A stretch of DNA of 8,027 nucleotides from an uncultured Collinsella sp. (GTDB lineage: Bacteria; Actinomycetota; Coriobacteriia; Coriobacteriales; Coriobacteriaceae). The stretch lies in assembly GCA_900551635.1 (NCBI GenBank), contig URWQ01000053.1:1-8027 (forward strand), given 5' to 3'. Positions 1 through 5,522 of this stretch are shown piece after piece (within the stretch, counting starts at the first letter, position 1; every line of letters starts with the position of its first letter). The notes beneath the pieces were generated by a model that was not told where the DNA came from, ran no database searches, and saw only the letters and a list, made by a program, of their open reading frames with translations. The position numbers were made by a program, and so were the translations under genes.

Positions 1-503
1 TCGTGCGGGTCCTTGCCCTCGGCCTCGGCACGCATGCCCAGTACCAGGTTACGCAGGCCCGCGACCGTACCGTCCACGTCGGGAGCGGGCTGGTCGGCAT
101 GCAGATAGGCCCAATCCATCATAAAGGTCGCCGAAGACAGCGCGCCGATGGCCAGCGCGTCGTCGGGACACGAAAGCTCGACCTCAAAGACACGCTCATC
201 GTGCTCGCTCACGCGAGTGCGGCCGCACGAAATGCCGCCAGCGAGACCGGTCTCGTTCATGGCCTCGACTGTCACGTGCTCCAGCAGATGGCAAAGCTCG
301 GTCTGGCCCATGCAGTCCTGGAATTCGCGACCGGAATCGCCCAGGCACAGATGCTTGGCAATCGCGGGTACCAGGTAGTACACGCGCGCCGTGGCCTCGA
401 TGTCCTCCGAGGTCATGAGCGGCATGCCGGGGTTCACCAGCACGTGCGCGCAGATCTTGTCCTCGCTGACGGTGACCTTAAGGATGTTGAACAGGCCTGC
501 CAT
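1..503 (-). CDS. Cyanophycin synthetase N-terminal-domain-like protein, partial (3' end off window)
   Basis: The reading frame starts at ATG 503-501 behind a GGGGAGAG ribosome site and stays open to the window edge, giving 167 visible residues with no stop. There is no signal peptide or membrane segment, so it is probably cytoplasmic. Residues 45-127 match, from memory, the N-terminal domain of cyanophycin synthetase (CphA). In order they show VPAIAKHLC (45-53), a TELCHLLEHVTVE block (68-80, with paired His72 and His76 flanking the LLE) and GGISCGRTR (89-97). A strand like the CphA VFEVEL segment follows at 105-110. In CphA this domain precedes an ATP-grasp and a Mur-ligase domain; neither is visible here, and what follows residue 167 is unknown. 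The start lies 24 nt after the CorC-like stop codon, so the two are probably cotranscribed. The family resemblance is fairly clear, but the biochemical role is unknown and cyanophycin synthesis should not be assumed. Confidence 0.75.
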   Translation of the reverse strand, partial: MAGLFNILKVTVSEDKICAHVLVNPGMPLMTSEDIEATARVYYLVPAIAKHLCLGDSGREFQDCMGQTELCHLLEHVTVEAMNETGLAGGISCGRTRVSEHDERVFEVELSCPDDALAIGALSSATFMMDWAYLHADQPAPDVDGTVAGLRNLVLGMRAEAEGKDPH

Positions 504-527
504 AACTCTCCCCTACTCTTCCTTGCC

Positions 528-1901
528 CTACTCGTCGCCGTCGTGCGGGTCCGCAGAACCCGCGTCCGACGCCGCCGGCTTATCTGCCGAGGACTCGGAA
601 TCCTTCTTATCGGTTTCGGCCGGAGCGATCACGCGAATGAGCGAGATGCGCTGGCCACGCATCGACTGCACCTTAAACTTGTACCCCGCAACCTCAAACA
701 CCTCTCCGATGTCGGGCACCGAGTCGCAAAGCTCCAAAATCCAGCCGGCGATGGTCTCATAATCATCGCTTTCCTCGAGCGGCCAACCAAGCTCAATCGC
801 GTCATCGCACGAAAAACGCCCATCGACGAGCCACTCGCGGCGCGAAAGGCGCGTGAGGTACTTGTTGTCGGGGTCGAACTCGTCCTCGATCTCGCCCACG
901 ATCTCCTCGACGATGTCCTCGATGGTGATGATGCCGGCCGTGCCGCCGTACTCGTCCACGACCACCACGATCTGGTCGTGCGAGGTCTGCATCTCGGACA
1001 GCAGCGGCAGGATGTCCTTGGTGTCGGGCACAAAGGTGGCGTCGCGCAAAAAGTCGGCGATGGGCTGGTCGCCCTTGCCGTCAAGCGAAGGCTGGATCAG
1101 GTCCTTGATGTGCGCGATGCCGGCGACGTTGTCGGGATCCTCGTGATAGACGGGGATGCGGCTAAAGCCGGTCTGGCGCATGGCGGACAGCACGTCGGCG
1201 ACCGTCTCGTCGTCCTCGCACATGGTGGTGTCCACGCGCGGCACCATGACCTCGCGGGCAACGGTGTCGCCCAGGTCGAAGATTTCGTGAATCATACGCT
1301 TTTCCTCGTCGAGCAGGTCGTCCTGCTCCGAGACCATGTACTTGATCTCTTCCTCCGAGACGTTTTGGCGGTCGTCAGCGCTCTTGATGCGCAGGATGCG
1401 GGCCAGACCATCGGAGCAAGCGCCGGTCAGCCACACGAGCGGACGGGCGATCTTTTGAAACACCGAAAGCGGCCCCACGACCTGCTTGGATACGCCTTCG
1501 GCATTGGCCAGACCAATGCGCTTGGGCACAAGCTCGCCAATTACGATGGACACAAAGGCGACGGCGACGGTGATGATGACCGGCGCCAGGCCGCGCGCGA
1601 TGGCAGAAAGCGGCGCGATGCCAAAGCTCATGAGCCACGTGGTGAGCGGGTCGGACAGGCTCGTCGAGGCGACGGCGGACGAGGCAAAGCCCACGAGCGT
1701 GATGGCGACCTGGATGGTGGCGAGCAGCTGGTCGGAATCGGCAGCCAGCTTAATGGCGCGCTCGGCGCGCTTGTCGCCTTCCTCGGCCTCGTGCTCCAGC
1801 ACGGCGCGCTTTGCCGTGGTGAGCGCCATCTCGGACATAGAGAAGTAGCCGTTGATGAGGGTTAAAACGAGGGTAGTGATAAGGGAGATGGTTATGTCCA
1901 T
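528..1901 (-). CDS. Hemolysin C / CorC family CNNM-CBS membrane protein
   Basis: A 457-residue integral membrane protein of the CNNM/CorC family, whose characterised bacterial members (CorC, MpfA) act in Mg2+ efflux or tolerance; the hemolysin name is historical. Residues 1-190 form the CNNM (DUF21) domain, with hydrophobic segments near 4-24, 61-81 and 104-124 and the family GELVPK motif at 122-127. Residues about 215-340 are a CBS pair, containing the conserved EVMVPRVD (217-224) and VVVDEYGGTAGIITIEDI (313-330), the usual nucleotide-binding region. Residues 352-428 fit the CorC_HlyC domain. The last 29 residues are an acidic, Ser/Ala/Asp-rich tail, probably disordered. Length is normal for the family. 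The ATG at 1901 keeps the first membrane helix; a GGAGG at 1917-1921 sits 15 nt upstream, longer than usual. A weak promoter (TTGCCG 1965-1960, TACCCT 1941-1936, 18-bp spacer) may lie upstream, or it may be read from trhA. Ion specificity is not visible in the sequence. Confidence 0.93.
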   Translation of the reverse strand: MDITISLITTLVLTLINGYFSMSEMALTTAKRAVLEHEAEEGDKRAERAIKLAADSDQLLATIQVAITLVGFASSAVASTSLSDPLTTWLMSFGIAPLSAIARGLAPVIITVAVAFVSIVIGELVPKRIGLANAEGVSKQVVGPLSVFQKIARPLVWLTGACSDGLARILRIKSADDRQNVSEEEIKYMVSEQDDLLDEEKRMIHEIFDLGDTVAREVMVPRVDTTMCEDDETVADVLSAMRQTGFSRIPVYHEDPDNVAGIAHIKDLIQPSLDGKGDQPIADFLRDATFVPDTKDILPLLSEMQTSHDQIVVVVDEYGGTAGIITIEDIVEEIVGEIEDEFDPDNKYLTRLSRREWLVDGRFSCDDAIELGWPLEESDDYETIAGWILELCDSVPDIGEVFEVAGYKFKVQSMRGQRISLIRVIAPAETDKKDSESSADKPAASDAGSADPHDGDE

Positions 1902-2010
1902 CGGGAGTTTCTCGAACCTCCAAGATTCGGGCGTCAGGGTAAAACGTTGATGACGGATACGGCAATTGCGCCGGCGCCCAAACGAGGACGCGGGCGCGCA
2001 GGCATGGTCG

Positions 2011-2694
2011 CTAGATTACGAAGAGGATCACCGCCATGAACTGGAAGATGCTGCCGGCGAGCACCCACAGGTGAAACACGCTGTGCAGATAGCGCACGTT
2101 TTTGGCGATATAGAACGGCACGCCCGCGGTGTAGCACACGCCGCCGACGGCGAGCAGGGCAAGTGCCACGGGGTTGAGCAGCGACACAAGTTCGGGCAGC
2201 TTAAAGACGACAAGCCAGCCCATCAGCAGGTAGACCAAGCCACTTACCCAGTGCGGTTGACGCTCGCGCATAAAGCACTCGAGGGCGATGCCGACAATGG
2301 CGATGGCCCATACGGCAAAGAACAGCGCAGGGCCGCCGTCGTTTGCGAGCGTGATAAGGCAAAACGGCGTATAGCTGCCGGCTATGAGCAAGTAGATACA
2401 GCTGTGGTCGATAATGCGGAACACGCGCTTGGCACCCGCGGGCTGAATCGCATGGTAGAGCGTGGAGGCAAGGTATTCGAGGATAATGCTGACACCATAG
2501 ACAATCGCCGCGGCCATGTGTGCCGGGCCTCCGCCGCGCAGGGCGGCGAATACGATCAGGAGCACCAGGCCCGCGATACCCAGCAGGCAGCCGACACCAT
2601 GGGTGACGGAGTTCATGATCTCCTCGCCCACCGTGTAGTGTGGAACGGCCGCGGTCTTGGGTCGCGGCTTAGAACTGTCGCTCGAATCGGACAT
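2011..2694 (-). CDS. trhA: PAQR-family membrane homeostasis protein TrhA (hemolysin III family)
   Basis: A 227-residue polytopic membrane protein of the hemolysin III/PAQR family. Bacterial TrhA proteins are linked to membrane lipid and fluidity homeostasis. The conserved metal-site residues of the superfamily are visible: EEIMNSVTHG near 24-33, the STLYHA motif (Ser77, His81), DHSCIYLLIAGSYTP (Asp96, His97; 96-110) and HSVFHLWVLAG (His204, His208; 204-214). About seven hydrophobic segments follow a short, Ser/Lys/Pro-rich cytoplasmic N-terminus. I chose ATG 2694 rather than the in-frame TTG at 2712, because the TTG overlaps the only good ribosome site, the GGAGG at 2706-2710, which lies 11 nt before this ATG. 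The gene is divergent from the hydrolase gene and lies 109 nt upstream of the CorC-like gene on the same strand, with no clear terminator between them, so read-through is plausible. Cytolytic activity is not implied. Confidence 0.94.
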   Translation of the reverse strand: MSDSSDSSKPRPKTAAVPHYTVGEEIMNSVTHGVGCLLGIAGLVLLIVFAALRGGGPAHMAAAIVYGVSIILEYLASTLYHAIQPAGAKRVFRIIDHSCIYLLIAGSYTPFCLITLANDGGPALFFAVWAIAIVGIALECFMRERQPHWVSGLVYLLMGWLVVFKLPELVSLLNPVALALLAVGGVCYTAGVPFYIAKNVRYLHSVFHLWVLAGSIFQFMAVILFVI

Positions 2695-2705
2695 GCCGGT
2701 TACAT

Positions 2706-2710
2706 CCTCC
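2706..2710 (-). promoter_or_regulatory. Ribosome binding site deciding the trhA start
   Basis: GGAGG on the minus strand, 11 nt before ATG 2694. It overlaps the in-frame TTG at 2712-2710, which therefore cannot use it. This places the trhA start at the internal ATG and shortens the longest open frame by six residues. Confidence 0.7.
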
Positions 2711-2729
2711 AACGTAAAGAGTTCTCAAC

Positions 2730-2735
2730 ACTATA
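2730..2735 (-). promoter_or_regulatory. Candidate -10 box for trhA
   Basis: TATAGT on the minus strand, 35 nt upstream of the trhA ATG, would give a leader of roughly 30 nt that contains the GGAGG site. No good -35 hexamer is present at 16-18 bp (TCGCAC or TTCGCA at best), so this is a weak call. An alternative TTGATA at 2739-2734 would put the transcription start on top of the ribosome site and is less likely. Confidence 0.35.
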
Positions 2736-2801
2736 TCAAAGCGTCTGGGTACGTGCGAAATTTGCACCATATGTGACCCTTTGTTTACCCATTCTTTGCT
2801 T

Positions 2802-2815
2802 GTTGACGCATCAAC
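2802..2815. promoter_or_regulatory. Putative operator O1 over the -35 box
   Basis: Near-perfect dyad GTTGACGCATCAAC, with 12 of 14 positions symmetric. It contains the whole -35 hexamer, so a bound protein would block RNA polymerase. It shares the pattern GTTGAYGYATYAAC with a second site 45 bp downstream. The TTGA-N4-TCAA core is of a kind bound by MarR- or TetR-type dimers, but no regulator gene is present in the window and the family is a guess. Confidence 0.5.
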
Positions 2816-2831
2816 GGCGAACGTCCATAAT
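2803..2831 (+). promoter_or_regulatory. Sigma-70-type promoter of the alpha/beta hydrolase gene
   Basis: The -35 box TTGACG (2803-2808) and -10 box CATAAT (2826-2831) are separated by exactly 17 bp; each differs from consensus at one position. Transcription would start near 2838 and give a leader of about 43 nt. The dyad at 2802-2815 covers the -35 box, and a second copy at 2847-2860 lies in the predicted leader. Confidence 0.7.
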
Positions 2832-2846
2832 GCGCTTGCATTAAAT

Positions 2847-2860
2847 GTTGATGTATTAAC
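2847..2860. promoter_or_regulatory. Putative operator O2 in the leader
   Basis: GTTGATGTATTAAC matches O1 at 11 of 14 positions and starts exactly 45 bp after it. It lies in a wider near-palindrome at 2845-2862 (ATGTTGAT...AACAT; 16 of 18 positions symmetric). It sits between the predicted transcription start and the AGGAG ribosome site (2868-2872). As DNA it would be a downstream operator; as RNA it could form only a weak AU-rich hairpin. Confidence 0.45.
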
Positions 2861-2880
2861 ATCTTATAGGAGAATACCGC

Positions 2881-3846
2881 ATGGCTCAAAACGCACGTTC
2901 CCATCGAAAGCTCAAGATAGCCGGCATCGTTGCACTGGTGGTTGTCGTTGCGCTGCTCGGATTTGCCGGCAACTTTCTGTTTGACTTCGCGCTGAATCCC
3001 CAAGCGCCGTACACCATGAAGATGATGCAGGATAGCAAGAACGACAAAGAAGGCGAGCAGCCGGATGCCGAGGAAATCGAGGCGCGGGCGTGGTTTAAAG
3101 AGAATCGTGAGAGCAGCAGCCTAACCGCAGATGACGGAACCGAACTTGCCGCTTGGTATTTTGCCGCCTCGGAGAACACCCACGATTACGCCGTCTGCCT
3201 GCATGGATATACCAACGAGCCCATCGGCATGGCCCGATACGCCAAGCGCTTCCACGACCGCGGCATGAACGTGCTCGCGCCTGCCGCCCGCGCCCACGAG
3301 CGCTCCGGCGGCGACTATATCGGCATGGGCTGGCCCGAGCGGCTCGATGTCGTCGCATGGATTGGGCGGATCGTTCAGGCTGACCCCGAGGCGCGCATCC
3401 TGGTCTTTGGCGAGTCGATGGGTGCGGCAACCGCCATGAACGTCGCGGGGGAATCTCTGCCCGCAAACGTGAAATGCATTATCGAGGACTGTGGTTATAC
3501 GAGTGTTTGGGACGAGTTTTCTCTGCAGCTCAAGGACGTGTTCGGCCTGCCCAGCTTTCCCTTGCTCGATGTAGCAAACTTGGTGTGCAACGTGCGCGCG
3601 GGCTACGACTTTCATAAGGCGAGCAGCGTGGAGCAACTCAAACACGCGACGATTCCCATGCTGTTTATCCACGGCGACCAGGACACCTTTGTGCCGTACG
3701 ACATGCTCGACCAAAACTACGACGCGTGCGCCAGCAAGGTCAAGCAAAAGCTCACCATCCATGGCGCCACCCACGCCAAGAGTGCGCAAGTTGACCCCGA
3801 GCTCTACTGGAACACAGTCAACAACTTCCTCGACGAGTATTTTTAG
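2881..3846 (+). CDS. Membrane-anchored alpha/beta hydrolase
   Basis: A 321-residue serine hydrolase. The N-terminus has basic residues (Arg6, Arg9, Lys10, Lys12) and then one hydrophobic helix (about 13-36) without a convincing cleavage site. This suggests an N-in anchor with the catalytic domain outside the membrane. The alpha/beta-hydrolase parts are in order: oxyanion-hole motif CLHGY (106-110), ARAHERSGGDY (136-146) where relatives have a RGHG-like turn, nucleophile elbow GESMG with Ser179 (177-181), acid GDQDTFVP with Asp268 (265-272), and His298 in GATHAKS (295-301). The triad is therefore complete. Length and motifs fit the broad esterase/peptidase-like group annotated only as alpha/beta hydrolase; the substrate cannot be read from sequence. 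ATG 2881 follows AGGAG (2868-2872) by 8 nt. The gene is monocistronic, behind a strong promoter with two putative operators, and ends at a terminator shared with the convergent DUF362 gene. Confidence 0.93.
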   Translation: MAQNARSHRKLKIAGIVALVVVVALLGFAGNFLFDFALNPQAPYTMKMMQDSKNDKEGEQPDAEEIEARAWFKENRESSSLTADDGTELAAWYFAASENTHDYAVCLHGYTNEPIGMARYAKRFHDRGMNVLAPAARAHERSGGDYIGMGWPERLDVVAWIGRIVQADPEARILVFGESMGAATAMNVAGESLPANVKCIIEDCGYTSVWDEFSLQLKDVFGLPSFPLLDVANLVCNVRAGYDFHKASSVEQLKHATIPMLFIHGDQDTFVPYDMLDQNYDACASKVKQKLTIHGATHAKSAQVDPELYWNTVNNFLDEYF

Positions 3847-3883
3847 GCAAAAAGCAACGTCTGGGGCTTTATCTGACCCCCTA

Positions 3884-4015
3884 TTTTCGGAAGTATGCGG
3901 CAAAATCTGGAACTGCCGACCAGACCGCAGTTTTACCAACAATTTATCAGGGGTTTTGTTGCCAAAAAACGTCGCGTGCTCGGCGGTCTCGAAATTTGCC
4001 GCATACTTCCGGAAA
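3884..4015. repeat. Long imperfect palindrome with 17-bp perfect terminal arms
   Basis: CGGAAGTATGCGGCAAA (3888-3904) is perfectly inverted at 3995-4011. Three more pairs (3884-3886 with 4013-4015) lie beyond one mismatch. Inside, the two halves still align: left CTGCCGACCA (3913-3922) against right-complement CCGCCGAGCA. A 6-bp apex stem CAACAA (3937-3942) / TTGTTG (3956-3961) closes a 13-nt loop. Several inner differences would be G-U pairs in RNA. The arms are about 55 and 56 nt, so the whole can be drawn as one 124-nt stem-loop. It contains no ORF that looks real and shows no obvious target-site duplication. It could be a MITE/REP-type mobile repeat, or a structured RNA end that has become part of the convergent terminator region. 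Confidence 0.8.
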
Positions 4016-4050
4016 GCCGCCCGAGAGCGTTGCGCTCGCGGGCGGCTTTT
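4013..4050. terminator. Strong rho-independent terminator, convergent genes
   Basis: The arms AAAGCCGCCCGAGAGCG (4013-4029) and CGCTCGCGGGCGGCTTT (4033-4049) form a 17-bp stem with one mismatch (4024/4038) and a TTG loop, followed by a T run ending at 4050. The AAA at the opposite foot gives a short U tract on the other strand too. It can therefore serve both the hydrolase (+) and the DUF362 gene (-, stop at 4098), though better for the plus strand. Its AAA foot overlaps the outermost pairs of the adjacent long palindrome. Confidence 0.88.
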
Positions 4051-4097
4051 GCTCAACTAACGCTACAAAGGCGCTTGTTTTGTCCAATAGATAGGCG

Positions 4098-5303
4098 CTA
4101 TTTGACCTCGATGAGCTCGTACTTGCTCGTGCCCAGGCCGATCTTCTCGGCGTGCGCGATGCAGGTGCGCCAGTCGGTGTCGGGATGCGTGATGCAGAAG
4201 GGGTCCTTGGCCTGATCGCCCTCCAGATGCTCGTGGTTGTGCTCCATCTTGGCCGCGCTATCGGTAAGCTCGGTGTTGGGCAGCGGCTCGGATGCCATGA
4301 CGGCATCGGCACAGGCCTGGTCGATGGCGACCGGGTCGAAGCTCGCGAACATGCCGATATCGTTGACGATAGGCGTGTCGTTTTCGGGATGGCAATCGCA
4401 GTTGGGGCTAATATCCATGGCAAGCGAGATATGGAAGCTCGGGCGGCCGTCGACAACGGCCTTGGTGTACTCGGCGATCTTGCAGTTGAGCACATCGGCC
4501 GCGGCGTCATAGCCGGGCTTGATGCAATCCTGGTTGCATGCCGCAATGCAGCGGCCGCAGCCCACGCAGCGATCGTGATCGATGGCGGCCACGTGCACCG
4601 TGCGAGTAGCGCCGCTGGCAAGCTCGCGCTCGCGGGTGTCGTCAAACGAGATAGCGTTGTGCGCGCAGATCTTTTCGCAGGCACGGCAGCCAACGCAGTG
4701 CTCGGTCGCGACGTTCGGCTTGCCGGCGGCATGCTGCTCCATCTTGCCGGCACGGCTGCCGCCTCCCATGCCCAGGTTCTTCATGGCACCGCCAAAACCG
4801 GCCTGCTCATGGCCCTTAAAGTGGGTGAGGCTGATCACGACATCGGCGTCCATGAGAGCCTGACCGATCTTGGCCTCGCGCACGTACTCGCCGCCCTCGA
4901 CCGGGACGAGCGCCTCGTCGGTGCCCTTGAGGCCGTCGGCGATGATGATCTGGCAGCCCGTGGCATACGGGGTAAAACCGTTCTGGTAGGCGGTATCGAT
5001 GTGCTCGAGCGCGTTTTTGCGGCTACCCACATAGAGCGTATTGCAGTCGGTGAGGAAGGGCTTGCCTCCCAGCTCCTTCACGACATCCGCGACGGCGCGG
5101 GCGTAGTTGGGGCGCAAAAAGCTCAAATTTCCCAGCTCGCCAAAGTGAATCTTGATGGCGACGAACTTGTTCTCAAAGTCGATCTGCTCGATACCGGCGT
5201 GACGGATGAGGCGCTTGAGCTTGTCGAGCTGGCTCTCGCGAGCATGCGTGCGCAGGTTGGTGAAGTACACCTTAGCGGGTGCTGCGGGTGCAGTTGCGGT
5301 CAT
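4098..5303 (-). CDS. DUF362 protein with two 4Fe-4S ferredoxin motifs
   Basis: A 401-residue, apparently cytoplasmic iron-sulfur protein. Residues about 10-190 and 275-340 fit the DUF362 fold, including IKIHFGELGN (50-59), a VVISLTHFKGHEQAGFGGAM stretch (155-174) and a Gly-rich NLGMGGGSR turn (176-184). A bacterial dicluster ferredoxin module is inserted at about 200-262: Cys203, 206, 209 and 213 (CVGCRACEKIC) and Cys246, 249, 252 and 256 (CVGCGRCIAAC). Both fit CX2CX2CX3C for 4Fe-4S clusters, although the fourth cysteine is not followed by the usual Pro in either. Further cysteines (260, 273, 302, 304) could add a site. The family is widespread in anaerobes with unsettled function, and electron transfer is the natural inference. 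The ATG at 5303 follows GAGGGG (5312-5317) by 8 nt. The gene looks monocistronic, with its own promoter and a terminator at 4013-4050. Confidence 0.93.
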   Translation of the reverse strand: MTATAPAAPAKVYFTNLRTHARESQLDKLKRLIRHAGIEQIDFENKFVAIKIHFGELGNLSFLRPNYARAVADVVKELGGKPFLTDCNTLYVGSRKNALEHIDTAYQNGFTPYATGCQIIIADGLKGTDEALVPVEGGEYVREAKIGQALMDADVVISLTHFKGHEQAGFGGAMKNLGMGGGSRAGKMEQHAAGKPNVATEHCVGCRACEKICAHNAISFDDTRERELASGATRTVHVAAIDHDRCVGCGRCIAACNQDCIKPGYDAAADVLNCKIAEYTKAVVDGRPSFHISLAMDISPNCDCHPENDTPIVNDIGMFASFDPVAIDQACADAVMASEPLPNTELTDSAAKMEHNHEHLEGDQAKDPFCITHPDTDWRTCIAHAEKIGLGTSKYELIEVK

Positions 5304-5345
5304 AGTTATATCCCCTCGGTCTATATGGCGTTACAGACATAGAGG

Positions 5346-5376
5346 ATGGTACCCGCTGAAGCGGGGTTAATGTCAA
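5346..5376 (-). promoter_or_regulatory. Promoter of the DUF362 gene with long spacer
   Basis: A consensus -35 box TTGACA (5376-5371, minus strand) is followed at a 19-bp spacer by TACCAT (5351-5346), the best -10 match; at 16-18 bp only GC-rich hexamers occur. Transcription would start near 5339, about 36 nt before the ATG. The spacer holds a perfect dyad (5352-5365), as in MerR-type activated promoters. The -35 is convincing; the -10 is not certain. Confidence 0.5.
5352..5365. promoter_or_regulatory. Dyad CCCGCT-GA-AGCGGG in the promoter spacer
   Basis: Two perfect 6-bp arms with a 2-bp centre, lying wholly between the -35 and putative -10 boxes of the DUF362 promoter. This suits a dimeric regulator. 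As RNA it would lie upstream of the predicted transcript start, and a 2-nt loop is too small, so a DNA-level role is more likely than a terminator. Confidence 0.5.
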
Positions 5377-5386
5377 GCACGGCGCC

Positions 5387-5408
5387 CAGTCATTGGGCAG
5401 TCATTGGG
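5387..5408 (+). repeat. Tandem 11-bp direct repeat
   Basis: CAGTCATTGGG occurs twice with no gap, at 5387-5397 and 5398-5408. The second copy is the start of the outer arm of the larger element; the first is an extra copy of its tip. It may be a slippage or insertion footprint. Confidence 0.8.
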
Positions 5409-5522
5409 GACAGACTTAAATGAGTGCCGCCAGGGACAGTCCTTGCCGGCCCGGCCAGCGAGACGGCGAATCGGCAAAGACCGTCCCCGATGACTAGTCG
5501 TTTAAGAACGTCCTCGATGACT
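5387..5522. repeat. REP-like nested inverted-repeat element
   Basis: The element has four related modules around the core GTCAT-GGGGAC-CTT, two on each strand. The outer pair, 5399-5423 (+) and 5498-5522 (-), match at 19 of 25 positions. The inner pair, 5433-5448 (GGGACAGTCCTTGCCG) and 5472-5487, match at 14 of 16. The left edge carries an 11-bp tandem duplication CAGTCATTGGG (5387-5397, 5398-5408). The right edge repeats CGATGACTA (5488-5496, 5515-5523). It fits a REP/BIME-type palindrome of the sort moved by REP-associated tyrosine transposases, from memory of similar GGGGACAGACTTAAATGA sequences. No transposase is in the window. The right arm ends inside the FtsX stop codon (5523-5521), so transcripts of that gene would end in this structure. 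Confidence 0.75.

Noticed and set aside
3..1865. A 620-codon open frame on the plus strand opposite the CorC-like gene and the cyanophycin-synthetase-like gene
   Set aside because: It spans two well-supported minus-strand genes and their gap, has low-complexity Arg/His/Asp/Gly-rich composition and matches no family. It is a shadow of GC-rich codon use on the other strand.
1966..2005. GC-rich inverted stretch between trhA and the CorC-like gene as a terminator
   Set aside because: It contains short palindromes such as GCGCCGGCGC but no extended stem followed by a T run on the minus strand.
2710..2712. TTG as the start codon of trhA
   Set aside because: The only good ribosome site (GGAGG 2706-2710) overlaps this codon and lies correctly before the ATG at 2694.
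1966..2844. A 292-codon plus-strand frame opposite trhA
   Set aside because: It runs across the trhA coding region and the divergent promoter, with no ribosome site and no recognisable domain. TrhA motifs on the minus strand are unambiguous.
3863..3887. GGGG...CCCC followed by CTATTTT just after the hydrolase stop, as a first terminator
   Set aside because: Only a 4-bp stem with a 10-nt loop and an interrupted T run; the hairpin at 4013-4050 is far stronger.
3121..4056. A 311-codon minus-strand frame opposite the hydrolase
   Set aside because: The plus-strand hydrolase has a full catalytic triad, promoter and ribosome site. The antisense frame also reads through the palindrome and terminator, which argues against coding.
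4152..5342. A 396-codon plus-strand frame opposite the DUF362 gene
   Set aside because: It lies opposite a gene with clear ferredoxin motifs, and its translation is a Gly/Val/His-rich shadow with no domain.
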